The translations under genes were made by a program, and so were the position numbers. Under the pieces are notes generated by a model. It did not search any database and had not been told where the DNA came from. It was given only the letters and a program-made list of their open reading frames with translations. A stretch of 64,000 bases of DNA from Actinoplanes campanulatus (lineage in GTDB: Bacteria > Actinomycetota > Actinomycetes > Mycobacteriales > Micromonosporaceae), in NCBI RefSeq assembly GCF_014647795.1, contig NZ_BMPW01000003.1:186001-250000 (forward strand), written 5' to 3'. Numbering within the stretch: position 1 is the stretch's first letter; every line of letters begins with the position of its first letter. Of this stretch, positions 15,915 to 24,533 are shown piece by piece.

Positions 15915-17537
15915 TCAGCCAGCGGTGATGAACGGGCTGCTCAGGGGGCCCTCGTTGGCGGACCGGTCCAGGCCGCTCAGGCAGTAGGTGACCGGGCCGG
16001 CGGGGGGCTTCGGGTCCACCACCGGGGTGCCGGCACGACCGGTGGCGATCAGGGTCGCGTCCTTCTCACCCGTGCGGTAAAGGGCCCAGCTCGCGCCCCC
16101 GGAAGCCGCAGCCGTCGTCAGGGTGATCCGGCCGCCGGCGTCGCGGGTGGCCCCGGTGATGCGCGGCGCCGCGGGCGGCGATGCCGGCAGGCGCGACATG
16201 GGCGGCAGCAGGGCGGGCGCCGCGTAGTGCCTGGCGGTGTACCGGGTGACCGCGCCGAGCCGGTCGGCACGGATCTGCTTGGCGTTGTAGTGGACCTGGC
16301 CCTGGACGCCGTACCGGTCGTTGAGGGTCAGTTGTTTGTCGATCTGGGCGGGGTCGCTCCAGTCGCCCTTCTCGCCGATCCGGTAGTCGGCGATCCCGAT
16401 GTAGAGCTGCACACCGGTGCCTTTGACCGTTTTCGCCCACCAGGGCAGCACCTTGGCGTAGTCGGCCTTGTCGAAGCCGATGGTCCAGTAGAGCTGCGGG
16501 ACGATGTAGTCGAGCCAGCCTTCGCGCACCCATTTACGGGTGTCGGCGTAGATGGCGCTGTAGCTCTCCAGGCCCTTGGTGTCGGAGCCCTCGCCGCCGT
16601 TGCGCCAGATGCCGAACGGGCTGATCCCGAACTTGACCCACGGCTTGATCTCGGCGATCCGCTGCTTCATCTCGCGGACCAGGGTGTTGACGTTCTCCCG
16701 CCGCCAGTCGGCCCGGTTCCTGCCGTTGCCGTACTTCGCGTAGGAGGCGCCGTCGGGGAAGTCCGCGCCGCCGCCGTCGCCGGGGTACGGGTAGAAGAAG
16801 TCGTCGAAGTGGACGCCGTCGACGTCGTACTTCTGGACGGCCTCCAGCATCGCGTCCTCGACGAAGCGGCGGGCCTCCGGATTGCCCGGGTCGTAGTAGA
16901 AGCGGCCCTTGGCGCCGGCGGGATGCGCGATCCGCCACTCCGGGTGGACCACCAGCGGATGGTCGGCGGGCAGCTTGGTCAGGTCGGTGCCGGCGCCGGA
17001 CGGGGCGAACTGGGTGCCCCGGTACGGGTTGAACCAGGCGTGGAACTCCAGGTTGCGGGCGTGCGCCTCGCCGACCATGAACGCCATCGGGTCCCAGCCG
17101 GGATCGCTGCCGTCCAGCTTGCCGGTCAGCCAGTTCGACCAGGGCGCGTACGCGGACGGCCAGAACGCGTCACCGCTGGGCCGGACGTGCACGAAGATCG
17201 CGTTGTGGTGTTTCGCCACGGCCAGGTCGAGCCATTTCAGGTACTCGGTTTTCACCTGGTCCTGCGGCAGTCCCGGCCGGCTCGGGAAGTCGATGTTGTA
17301 GACCGTGGTGAGCCACATGCCGCGCAGCTCACGCGGCGCGCTGACCGGCAGCGTCCCGCACCGGCCGGCCTCGACCTGTGCGGGCGCCTCGGCCGCCGCC
17401 ACCGGATCCCCGGCCGGGACGCCGGGCGCCTCGTAGAAGGCGGCCCGGACCAGGCCGAGACCGACGACGGCCACCGCGAACAGGGCGGCCGCGGACAGCA
17501 GCGCCACCCACACGGGTGGCCGGCGGAGCAGGCTCAC
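15915..17537 (-). CDS. Membrane-anchored family-10-like glycosyl hydrolase (GHL10)
   Basis: 540 aa, GTG start at 17537 overlapping the glgA stop by 4 nt (GTGA). One N-terminal transmembrane segment (WVALLSAAALFAVAVVGLGL) anchors a large external domain of the FenI/PF02638 type: RGMWLTTVYNIDF, HAWFNPYRGT, YDVDGVHFDDFFYPYP and GISPFGIW are typical (beta/alpha)8-barrel strands. A C-terminal ~100-residue beta domain, perhaps fibronectin-like, follows. The related enzymes hydrolyse glycans; the substrate is unknown, and cell-wall or exported glucan are both plausible. Coupling to glgA suggests a link with alpha-glucan metabolism. Confidence 0.88.
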   Translation of the reverse strand: MSLLRRPPVWVALLSAAALFAVAVVGLGLVRAAFYEAPGVPAGDPVAAAEAPAQVEAGRCGTLPVSAPRELRGMWLTTVYNIDFPSRPGLPQDQVKTEYLKWLDLAVAKHHNAIFVHVRPSGDAFWPSAYAPWSNWLTGKLDGSDPGWDPMAFMVGEAHARNLEFHAWFNPYRGTQFAPSGAGTDLTKLPADHPLVVHPEWRIAHPAGAKGRFYYDPGNPEARRFVEDAMLEAVQKYDVDGVHFDDFFYPYPGDGGGADFPDGASYAKYGNGRNRADWRRENVNTLVREMKQRIAEIKPWVKFGISPFGIWRNGGEGSDTKGLESYSAIYADTRKWVREGWLDYIVPQLYWTIGFDKADYAKVLPWWAKTVKGTGVQLYIGIADYRIGEKGDWSDPAQIDKQLTLNDRYGVQGQVHYNAKQIRADRLGAVTRYTARHYAAPALLPPMSRLPASPPAAPRITGATRDAGGRITLTTAAASGGASWALYRTGEKDATLIATGRAGTPVVDPKPPAGPVTYCLSGLDRSANEGPLSSPFITAG

Positions 17538-18742
17538 CGGACCGTCCGGTATATCTCGAGGGTGTCCTCGGCGATCCGGGACCAGCTGAACCTCTCCACG
17601 GCGCGGCGGCGGCCGGCCTTGCCCATCCGTTCGGCCAGCGCCGGGTCGTTCAGCAGCCGGGTCAGGGTGGCGGCCAGGTCGGCGACGAATCCCTCCGGGT
17701 CGACGGGCGTGCCTGTTCCGTCCTCGAGCTGCCGGATCGGCACCAGCAGGCCGGTCTCACCGTCCGCCACCACCTCGGGGATGCCGCCGGTCGCGGTGGC
17801 GACCACCGCGGTCTCGCAGGCCATCGCCTCCAGGTTGACGATGCCCATCGGTTCGTAGATCGACGGGCAGACGAACACGGTGGCGTGCGTGAGGACCTGG
17901 ATGACCTCCTGTTTGGGCAGCATCTCCTGCACCCAGACCACCCCGTGGGGGTCGCGGACCGCCCGCAGTTCGCGCGCGAGGTCGGCGACCTCGGCGGCGA
18001 TCTCGGGGGTGTCCGGCGCGCCGGCCAGCAGGATGATCTGCGCCTCGGCGGGCAGCTCACGGCAGGCCCGCATCAGGTACGGCAGGCCCTTCTGCCGGGT
18101 GATCCGCCCGACGAACACGACGCTCGGCCGGTCGCGGTCGATGCCCAGCCGGTCGACCACGTCGGTGCCGGAAGACGGCGAGTAGAGGTCGGTGTCGATG
18201 CCGTTGTAGACCACGTGGATGCGGTCCGGATCAACCGAGGGGTACGCCTTGAGCACGTCCCGCCGCATCCCGCCGGACACCGCGATGACGGCGTCGGCGT
18301 TCTCGATGGCGGTGCGCTCGCAGAACGAGGACAGCGCGTACCCTCCGCCGAGCTGTTCGGCCTTCCAGGGGCGCAGCGGCTCCAGGCTGTGCGTGGTGAG
18401 CACGTGCGGCACGCCGTGCAGCAGTTTGGCGGTGTGGCCGGCGAAGTTCGCGTACCAGGTGTGGCTGTGCACCACGTCGGCGCCCTCGCAGCCGGATGCC
18501 ATCGCCAGGTTGACGCCCATGGTGCGCAGCGCCGCGTTGGCGCCGGACAGTTCGGCGGGTTCCGGGTAGGCGGTGACGCCCGCCTCGTCGCGCGGCCCAC
18601 CGAAGCAGTGCACCCGGACGTCGGCGAGCCGGCGCAGGTCACGGGTCAGGTATTCGAGGTGGACCCCGGCGCCCCCGTAGACCTCCGGTGGGTACTCACG
18701 GGTGAGCAGGTCAGCACGCAGGCGGGTGGTGGAGTCCGTCAC
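17534..18742 (-). CDS. glgA: Glycogen synthase / alpha-maltose-1-phosphate synthase (GT4)
   Basis: 402 aa from GTG 18742, shorter than the classical ~480-residue GlgA but equal to the actinobacterial GlgA/GlgM type (M. tuberculosis Rv1212c). That enzyme uses ADP-glucose to elongate glucan or, better, glucose-1-phosphate to make alpha-maltose-1-phosphate for the GlgE pathway. N-terminal motif EYPPEVYGGAGVHLEYL and C-terminal donor-site stretches VFVGRITRQKGLPYL, PSIYEPMGIVNLEAM and ATGGIPEVV are all present. In M. tuberculosis this gene is divergent from glgC directly; here a GGDEF-EAL gene separates them. The 73-nt gap to that gene should hold both promoters. Confidence 0.93.
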   Translation of the reverse strand: MTDSTTRLRADLLTREYPPEVYGGAGVHLEYLTRDLRRLADVRVHCFGGPRDEAGVTAYPEPAELSGANAALRTMGVNLAMASGCEGADVVHSHTWYANFAGHTAKLLHGVPHVLTTHSLEPLRPWKAEQLGGGYALSSFCERTAIENADAVIAVSGGMRRDVLKAYPSVDPDRIHVVYNGIDTDLYSPSSGTDVVDRLGIDRDRPSVVFVGRITRQKGLPYLMRACRELPAEAQIILLAGAPDTPEIAAEVADLARELRAVRDPHGVVWVQEMLPKQEVIQVLTHATVFVCPSIYEPMGIVNLEAMACETAVVATATGGIPEVVADGETGLLVPIRQLEDGTGTPVDPEGFVADLAATLTRLLNDPALAERMGKAGRRRAVERFSWSRIAEDTLEIYRTVR

Positions 18743-18815
18743 GAGTCGCAGCTTAGCGCCCGGATTGGACCGGGGCCGCACCCGAACGACAACCGTCCGG
18801 AGGTGCACTGGCCCG

Positions 18816-21023
18816 ATGCCCCTCCGGTTCCCCCACCGTCTCCCGGCCTGGCAGTGCCTGCTGGCCGGCGGCCTCGCGACGGTGCTCGCCCTGCATCTGC
18901 TGGGCGTCGGCGCCGCCTGGCTGATCCCGCAGGCGGCCGGAACCGCGATTCTCTGGCGGGCCGCCCGCCGGCACCGTTGCGGCTGGTGGCTGATCGCCGC
19001 GGCCGGCACCGCGGGCCTGCTGACCTCCGCCTGGTGGACGGTCCGGGCGGCGACCGGCGCCCCGCCGCCGCACGACACCCCGATGGGCCTGTCGCTCGCC
19101 CTCCAGTACGCCCTGCACGCGGCCGGGGCCGTGCAGCTCACCCGCCGCAAACGCCCGGGATCGGCCGCCGAGTCCGGCGCCGTGGTCCTCTGCCTGGCGA
19201 TGGTGGCCTGGGCGTTCATCGTCCTGCCCTACCTGGGGGAGCCCGGCTACCAGCCGATCGACAACGCCCTGGCGATCCTCGACGGGGTGCTCGACCTGGC
19301 GATCCTGGCGTCCCTGGTGCTGACCGCGCGCCGGCGGCCGCTGCTGGCCGCCGGCGGGGCCGTGCTGGTCGCCGCGCACCTGGTCTACGCGGTGGCCGGC
19401 GGCCAGGGCACGCTGCCGTTCCTGCCGGGCGGTGGGCCGCACCTCGTCATGCAGCTGTGGTGGGTGCTGACGGCGGCCGCCGCGCTGCACCCGGCGGCGG
19501 TCCAGCCGGCCGCCACCGGGGAGCGGCCCGGGCGGGCCGGGCTGATCGGCATGTACGTGGCCGTGGTGGCCGCCCCGCTGCTGCCCGCCGTCGCCAGCCC
19601 GCGCGCCGTCGTGGTGGTCCCGGCGGTACTGACGGCCGGGCTGTGTGGACTGCTGATGCTGCGGGTCGGCCTGTCCAGCCGGCTGGCCGAGCGGCGGGCC
19701 CGGCAGATCGGGGCGGCCCTGCACGAGCAGCGGGTCCTGCAACAGCGCCTGGCGTACCGGGCCGGGCACGACGCGCTGACCGGGCTCGCCAACCGGGACC
19801 TGCTGCTCGATCACCTGGGCCGGGCCGCCGCCGGGGACCGCCCGTACTCCCTGATCCTCTGTGGGCTGGACGGGTTCAAGGAGGTCAACGACACGTACGG
19901 GCACTCGGTCGGTGACACCGTGCTGCGCCAGGCGGCCGGCCGGCTGCTGCTGTTCGCCCCCGAGGTGGACCTGGTGGCCCGGCTCGGCGGCGACGAGTTC
20001 GGCCTGCTGGTGACCGGGCCGGCGGACACCGGCGAGTTGGCGGGGCGGGTGATGGCGGCGATCGCCTCGGCGCCGTTCGTGGTCGGCGAGCGGTGGATCC
20101 CGTTGACCTCCCGGGCCGGGATCGCGGACGGCGTACCGGGAAATGACGCCGTGCTGGGCGACGCGGACCTGGCCCTACGCGCCGCCAAGCAGGCGGGCGG
20201 CGCGCGGCTGGCGCGGTTCGACGAGACGCTGCGCGCCGAGCAGGGCGAGCGCGCCCGGATCGCCGCCGGCCTGCGGCAGGCGCTGGTCGACGACGGCCTG
20301 TTCATGCACTACCAGCCGGTGGTGGACACCGCGACCGGCGAAATCCAGGGGGTGGAGGCGCTGATGCGCTGGCGTTGGGGCGAGGAGACCGTCCCGCCCG
20401 GCGTGTTCATCCCGGTGGCCGAGCAGACCGGGCTGATCGGCGCGCTGGGCACCCGGGCGCTGCGGCTGGCCTGCGCCCGGGCCGCCGGATGGTACCGGGA
20501 GCACGGCCTCTACCTGACCGTGAACGTCTCCACCCACCAGTTGCGCGATCCGGGCTTCGCCGACGGGGTACGGGAGATCCTGGCGGAGACCGGGCTGCCG
20601 GCGACCGCGCTGGTGCTGGAGATCACCGAATCGGTGCTCATCGACGCCGCGGACACCGCGGTGCTCGCCACGCTGCGCGCGGACGGGGTCCGGATCGCCA
20701 TCGACGACTTCGGCACCGGGTATTCGTCACTGGCGTACCTGCACACCCTGCCGGTCGACATCATCAAGATCGACCAGTCCTTCATCCGCCGCCACGAGGA
20801 CCCGCCGAAGCCCCAGGACGTGAGCCTGACCAGGGCGATCCTGGAACTGGCCCGGAGCCGGGAGCTGGTCGCGGTGGCCGAGGGGGTGGAGACCCAGGTG
20901 CAGGCGGACCTGCTGCGGCGGCTGCGCTGCCCGCTCGTGCAGGGCTACCACTTCGGCCGCCCCTGTGCGGCCGAGGCGATCGACGTGCTTCTGGCGGAGG
21001 CGGCCCGGGTCCCGGCGGTCTGA
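18816..21023 (+). CDS. Membrane GGDEF-EAL protein (c-di-GMP turnover)
   Basis: 735 aa from ATG 18816, with CCGGAGGTG about 20 nt upstream. Residues 1-290 form seven to eight transmembrane helices. The GGDEF domain has an intact RLGGDEF (residues 391-395), but the first metal-binding Asp of the usual DLDGFK is Gly (CGLDGFK, G350), so cyclase activity is doubtful. The EAL domain keeps all expected phosphodiesterase residues: EAL (514-516), NVS, EITE, DDFGTG (630-635), IKID, AEGVET and QGYHFGRP. The likely activity is c-di-GMP hydrolysis, perhaps with GTP sensing by the GGDEF part. It lies between glgA and glgC, 87 nt ahead of glgC on the same strand. Confidence 0.92.
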   Translation: MPLRFPHRLPAWQCLLAGGLATVLALHLLGVGAAWLIPQAAGTAILWRAARRHRCGWWLIAAAGTAGLLTSAWWTVRAATGAPPPHDTPMGLSLALQYALHAAGAVQLTRRKRPGSAAESGAVVLCLAMVAWAFIVLPYLGEPGYQPIDNALAILDGVLDLAILASLVLTARRRPLLAAGGAVLVAAHLVYAVAGGQGTLPFLPGGGPHLVMQLWWVLTAAAALHPAAVQPAATGERPGRAGLIGMYVAVVAAPLLPAVASPRAVVVVPAVLTAGLCGLLMLRVGLSSRLAERRARQIGAALHEQRVLQQRLAYRAGHDALTGLANRDLLLDHLGRAAAGDRPYSLILCGLDGFKEVNDTYGHSVGDTVLRQAAGRLLLFAPEVDLVARLGGDEFGLLVTGPADTGELAGRVMAAIASAPFVVGERWIPLTSRAGIADGVPGNDAVLGDADLALRAAKQAGGARLARFDETLRAEQGERARIAAGLRQALVDDGLFMHYQPVVDTATGEIQGVEALMRWRWGEETVPPGVFIPVAEQTGLIGALGTRALRLACARAAGWYREHGLYLTVNVSTHQLRDPGFADGVREILAETGLPATALVLEITESVLIDAADTAVLATLRADGVRIAIDDFGTGYSSLAYLHTLPVDIIKIDQSFIRRHEDPPKPQDVSLTRAILELARSRELVAVAEGVETQVQADLLRRLRCPLVQGYHFGRPCAAEAIDVLLAEAARVPAV

Positions 21024-21110
21024 CCGGCAAGTCGATTGCAGGGGGAGCAAGATATTTCGAACCGCCCTTTCGGGTGGCGCGGGGGCGGCCGGAATATTAG
21101 CGTCCTTCCC

Positions 21111-22343
21111 ATGGCTGTCAAGGTGCTTGCGATCGTCCTGGCCGGTGGTGAAGGCAAGCGCCTGATGCCCCTGACGGCGGACCGCGCCAAGCCCGGAGTG
21201 CCCTTCGGCGGCATCTACCGCATGATCGACTTCGTGTTGTCGAACCTCGCGAACGCGGGGTATCTGAAGATCGTCGTGCTGACCCAGTACAAGTCGCACT
21301 CCCTGGACCGGCACATCTCCAAGACGTGGCGGATGTCGACGCTGCTCGGCAACTACGTCACCCCGGTCCCCGCCCAGCAGCGGCTCGGCCCGCGCTGGTT
21401 CGCCGGCTCCGCGGACGCCATCTACCAGAGCCTCAACCTGATCAACGACGAGTCGCCGGACTACGTGATCGTCTTCGGCGCCGACCACATCTACCGGATG
21501 GACCCGAAGCAGATGGTCAACGACCACATCGCCTCGGGCGCCGCGGTCACCGTCGCCGGGATCCGTCAGCCGCTGTCACTCGCCGACCAGTTCGGCGTGA
21601 TCGACGTCGGCGCGGACGGCAAGCGCATCCGCGCCTTCCGGGAGAAGCCGAAGGACGCGCAGGGCCTGCCCGACTCGCCCGGCGAGGTGTATGCGTCGAT
21701 GGGCAACTACGTCTTCACCACCCGGGCCCTGTGCGAGGCGGTCAGCGCCGACGCGCAGAACCCGGACAGCAAGCACGACATGGGCGGCAACATCATCCCG
21801 ATGCTGGTGGAGCGCGGCGAGGCCAACGTCTACGACTTCCGCGACAACGACGTGCCCGGCGCCACCGACCGGGACCGCGGCTACTGGCGCGACGTGGGGA
21901 CGCTCGACTCGTTCTACGAGGCCCACACCGACCTGATCGCCACCCTGCCGATCTTCAACCTCTACAACCACGACTGGCCGATCTTCACCAACTACGGCTC
22001 CTGGCCACCGGCGAAGTTCGTGCACGGCTACGACGACCGCCAGGGCCGCGCCATCGACTCGATGATCTCGCCCGGCGTGGTGATCTCCGGCGCCCTGGTC
22101 GAACGCTCGGTGATCTCACCGAACGTCCGGGTCAACTCGTGGGCCCACGTCGACGGCGCGGTCATCATGGAGGGCGTCTCGGTGGGGCGGCGCGCGGTGA
22201 TCCGCAACGCCATCATCGACAAGAACGTCGTCATCCCGGAGGGCGCCCAGATCGGCGTCGACCTCGACCGCGACCGCAAGCTCTACACGGTCAGCGACAA
22301 CGGCGTGGTGGTCATCGGCAAGGGCCAGCGCGTCGAGATCTAG
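21111..22343 (+). CDS. glgC: Glucose-1-phosphate adenylyltransferase (ADP-glucose pyrophosphorylase)
   Basis: 410 aa from ATG 21111. It makes ADP-glucose from ATP and glucose-1-phosphate, the first step of glycogen or maltose-1-phosphate synthesis. The nucleotidyltransferase motif [19 protein letters not shown] is near the N-terminus, with the sugar-phosphate stretches [20 protein letters not shown] and [14 protein letters not shown]. The C-terminus is a left-handed beta helix of hexapeptides ([16 protein letters not shown] onward). A TATTAG box about 15 nt before the ATG suggests a very short leader. The stop overlaps the convergent lipoprotein stop. Confidence 0.96.
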   Translation: MAVKVLAIVLAGGEGKRLMPLTADRAKPGVPFGGIYRMIDFVLSNLANAGYLKIVVLTQYKSHSLDRHISKTWRMSTLLGNYVTPVPAQQRLGPRWFAGSADAIYQSLNLINDESPDYVIVFGADHIYRMDPKQMVNDHIASGAAVTVAGIRQPLSLADQFGVIDVGADGKRIRAFREKPKDAQGLPDSPGEVYASMGNYVFTTRALCEAVSADAQNPDSKHDMGGNIIPMLVERGEANVYDFRDNDVPGATDRDRGYWRDVGTLDSFYEAHTDLIATLPIFNLYNHDWPIFTNYGSWPPAKFVHGYDDRQGRAIDSMISPGVVISGALVERSVISPNVRVNSWAHVDGAVIMEGVSVGRRAVIRNAIIDKNVVIPEGAQIGVDLDRDRKLYTVSDNGVVVIGKGQRVEI

Positions 22344-22915
22344 GCGGGCTCGTAGCGGTAGCACTGCCAGAGGCCGCTGCCGAGGCGCTCGGCCTTGAGC
22401 CGGCTGTCGTTGTTGTCCTCGATGCAGAGGGCGGTGACGTCCAGCCTCTCGCGGCACAGCCAGGTGTCGCCGTCGAGTTCCGCGACGGCCTTCCCCCGGT
22501 CGCCCTTGGCATAGGTTTCCGCACAGTACCCGGACATGTCGCTGATGCCGCCGAACGATTCCCGGCGACTGTCGAGGCAGACGCCACTCTTGGGATTTCC
22601 CTTGTCCCGCAGGACGAACTCGACCACCTTCCTCTTCTCGTCCTCGTCCTTCCGGTGATCGAATTTGCAGGCGGCGACCAGATCGATTTTCGAATCGCAG
22701 GTTCCGCCGGTGAGATCCTCGTTGAAGACCCGGGTATCGCAGCGGCCCTGGAAATCGACACCCCCGGGAATGATGATCTTGTCCGGCGTGACGACATTCA
22801 CCGGCGGCCGGACGGGGGGCTTCTCGGCCACCCCGCAACCGGCGGCGCCGATCAGGGAAACTGTCAGGGCAACGCCGGACAGAACCGTTTTCACAAATCC
22901 ATGTGGTCGATTCAC
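22340..22915 (-). CDS. Hypothetical lipoprotein, Cys-rich
   Basis: 191 aa from GTG 22915, with GGGGAG 8 nt upstream; the open frame to 22999 lacks any start signal. The N-terminus is a lipoprotein signal ending in LIGAAGC. The mature part has about eight Cys residues ([48 protein letters not shown]), a spacing that suggests several disulfides. Many charged residues favour a soluble, extracytoplasmic domain. I do not recognise the family. It is convergent with glgC with no spacer. Confidence 0.7.
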   Translation of the reverse strand: MNRPHGFVKTVLSGVALTVSLIGAAGCGVAEKPPVRPPVNVVTPDKIIIPGGVDFQGRCDTRVFNEDLTGGTCDSKIDLVAACKFDHRKDEDEKRKVVEFVLRDKGNPKSGVCLDSRRESFGGISDMSGYCAETYAKGDRGKAVAELDGDTWLCRERLDVTALCIEDNNDSRLKAERLGSGLWQCYRYEPA

Positions 22916-23137
22916 TTTATTTGTCTCCCCTGTCGGCACCGCCGGAGCAGGCGGCTGAGCCCGGACGCCAGAATGGCCCGGCGAATCCCGCAAAGGCAAC
23001 AGCAGAATGGAGAATCACCCGATCTCACGACCCCACCGGGACGATCGGGAAAAGCATTTTAAAGGACGCCGTCAAACGGTCGGCCCAGGAGGATTCGGCG
23101 GGGACGCTCCACCCCGTACCAGCAATGGTGTGGAGGG

Positions 23138-24151
23138 TCAGCGGCGGTCGCGCAGGGTTTGGGAAGGGGTCTCGCCGAAGCGGGTGCGGTAGGCGCCGGC
23201 GAAGCGGCCCAGGTGGGTGAAGCCGTAGCGGTAGGCGACCTCGCTGACGCTGACCTGGCCGGGGTCGGAGCGGCACAGTTCGGCGTGGACCGCGTCGAGG
23301 CGCAGGCGGCGCAGGTAGGTGAGCGGCGGCATGCCGACGTGCTGGCGGAACGACTCCTGGAGGACCCGGACGCCGACGCCGGCCAGCGCCGCCAGGTCAT
23401 GGATCGTGTACGCCCGCCACGGCTCGGCGTGCATGGCGTCGAGGGCCCGTTTCACCGTGCGTGGCCGGTGCGGGCCCTGGAGGCCGGCGGGTTCCTCGCC
23501 GTAGGGGTGCTCGACGGTGAGCGCCAGGCCGCTGACCACCATGTCCCGCCAGCGGGCGGCCATCCGCGGACGGCTGGCCAGGGCGTCCGGTTCGCGCAGC
23601 TCGGTGAGCAGCAGCCGGACCATCGCCGCCCAGGTGCGGCCCGGGCCGTCGACCAGGTCGAAGGTGGCGCCCAGCGGGAGCGGGGAGATCACCCGCTGGT
23701 CGAGGGCAGCGTCCACCTCCCGTTCCAGGGCGGCCCGCTCCACCTTGACGCTGATCAGCCGGCAGGAGGCGGGCCAGTCGACCTCGATGTCGCCGGTCGG
23801 CCGGAACACCACGGCCCTGGTCGGGTCGGCCAGGACCACGGCGCCGCGATGCCGGGAGCGGAGCATGCCGGTCAGCGGGACCAGCACGTGGTACGCCGTC
23901 TCGAGCGCCGCGATCGACACCCGGATGTCGGTGCCGTAGCCGACCTCGCCGAGCGTGATCGGGCCGAGCACCACCACGTCGGCCTGGAACCGGAACCGGC
24001 CGGGGTCACCGACCGGCTCGATCCGCAGCGGTCCGTAGTACAGGCTTCGGCAGAACTCGCGGGCCTCGTCCACATCGGTGGTGCGCAGGCTGATGTGAAC
24101 CGGGACGTCCGCGCCCGGCGCCGCCGGGCCCGGAGACCGACCGCCTGCCAT
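23138..24151 (-). CDS. AraC-family transcriptional regulator
   Basis: 337 aa. Residues 1-210 match the N-terminal sensing domain common in actinobacterial AraC proteins (AraC-binding-like), with no obvious ligand signature. Residues ~230-337 hold two helix-turn-helix motifs: TIHDLAALAGVGVRVLQESF and VSVSEVAYRYGFTHLGRFAG, ending in YRTRFGETPS, the classical AraC C-terminal signature. Its stop is 222 nt from the upstream gene of the lipoprotein block, and it starts 10 nt after the His-rich gene stop, so it may be the last gene of the DUF4331 cluster and act on it. Confidence 0.9.
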   Translation of the reverse strand: MAGGRSPGPAAPGADVPVHISLRTTDVDEAREFCRSLYYGPLRIEPVGDPGRFRFQADVVVLGPITLGEVGYGTDIRVSIAALETAYHVLVPLTGMLRSRHRGAVVLADPTRAVVFRPTGDIEVDWPASCRLISVKVERAALEREVDAALDQRVISPLPLGATFDLVDGPGRTWAAMVRLLLTELREPDALASRPRMAARWRDMVVSGLALTVEHPYGEEPAGLQGPHRPRTVKRALDAMHAEPWRAYTIHDLAALAGVGVRVLQESFRQHVGMPPLTYLRRLRLDAVHAELCRSDPGQVSVSEVAYRYGFTHLGRFAGAYRTRFGETPSQTLRDRR

Positions 24152-24161
24152 GGCGTCCAGA

Positions 24162-24533
24162 TTAGACCGCGACCGGCCTCCGCCCGGGAACCAGATTCGC
24201 CGGCCAGGTGACCTCGGCGACCGCGCCGCCGCGCACTTCTACCTGGGTGAGCGGGGTGTCGGCGTCCTGCCAGACCGCGTAGCGGCCCTCCGGCAGGCTG
24301 TCGATCACCACACAGAAGGTGACACCGGAGCTGACATAACGGGCCCGGACCGCGGCATGCGTACGGGCGCCGGTGTCCCCCACCGGCGACACCTCGATCT
24401 CGTGGCCGAGCAGCTGGGCCGGCGTGTGGATGATCAGCGCGCCGATCCCGTCGCCGATGTTCAGCATCACGGTGCCCTGCCCGGACGGGGCGTACGTGTG
24501 GTGGTGGTGCGGATGCCCGTGGCCGTGGCTCAT
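24162..24533 (-). CDS. Hypothetical protein with His-rich N-terminus
   Basis: 123 aa. The N-terminus MSHGHGHPHHHHTYAP carries seven His in thirteen residues, a likely metal-binding tail. The rest is beta-rich (GTVMLNIGDGIGALIIHTPA, GHEIEVSPVG, VTFCVVIDSLPEGRYAVW) and looks like a small carboxypeptidase-regulatory-like sandwich, though I cannot name the family firmly. It overlaps the DUF4331 stop by 4 nt (ATGA), so its translation is coupled to that gene. The cluster may concern metal handling or a metal-dependent surface protein. Confidence 0.65.
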   Translation of the reverse strand: MSHGHGHPHHHHTYAPSGQGTVMLNIGDGIGALIIHTPAQLLGHEIEVSPVGDTGARTHAAVRARYVSSGVTFCVVIDSLPEGRYAVWQDADTPLTQVEVRGGAVAEVTWPANLVPGRRPVAV

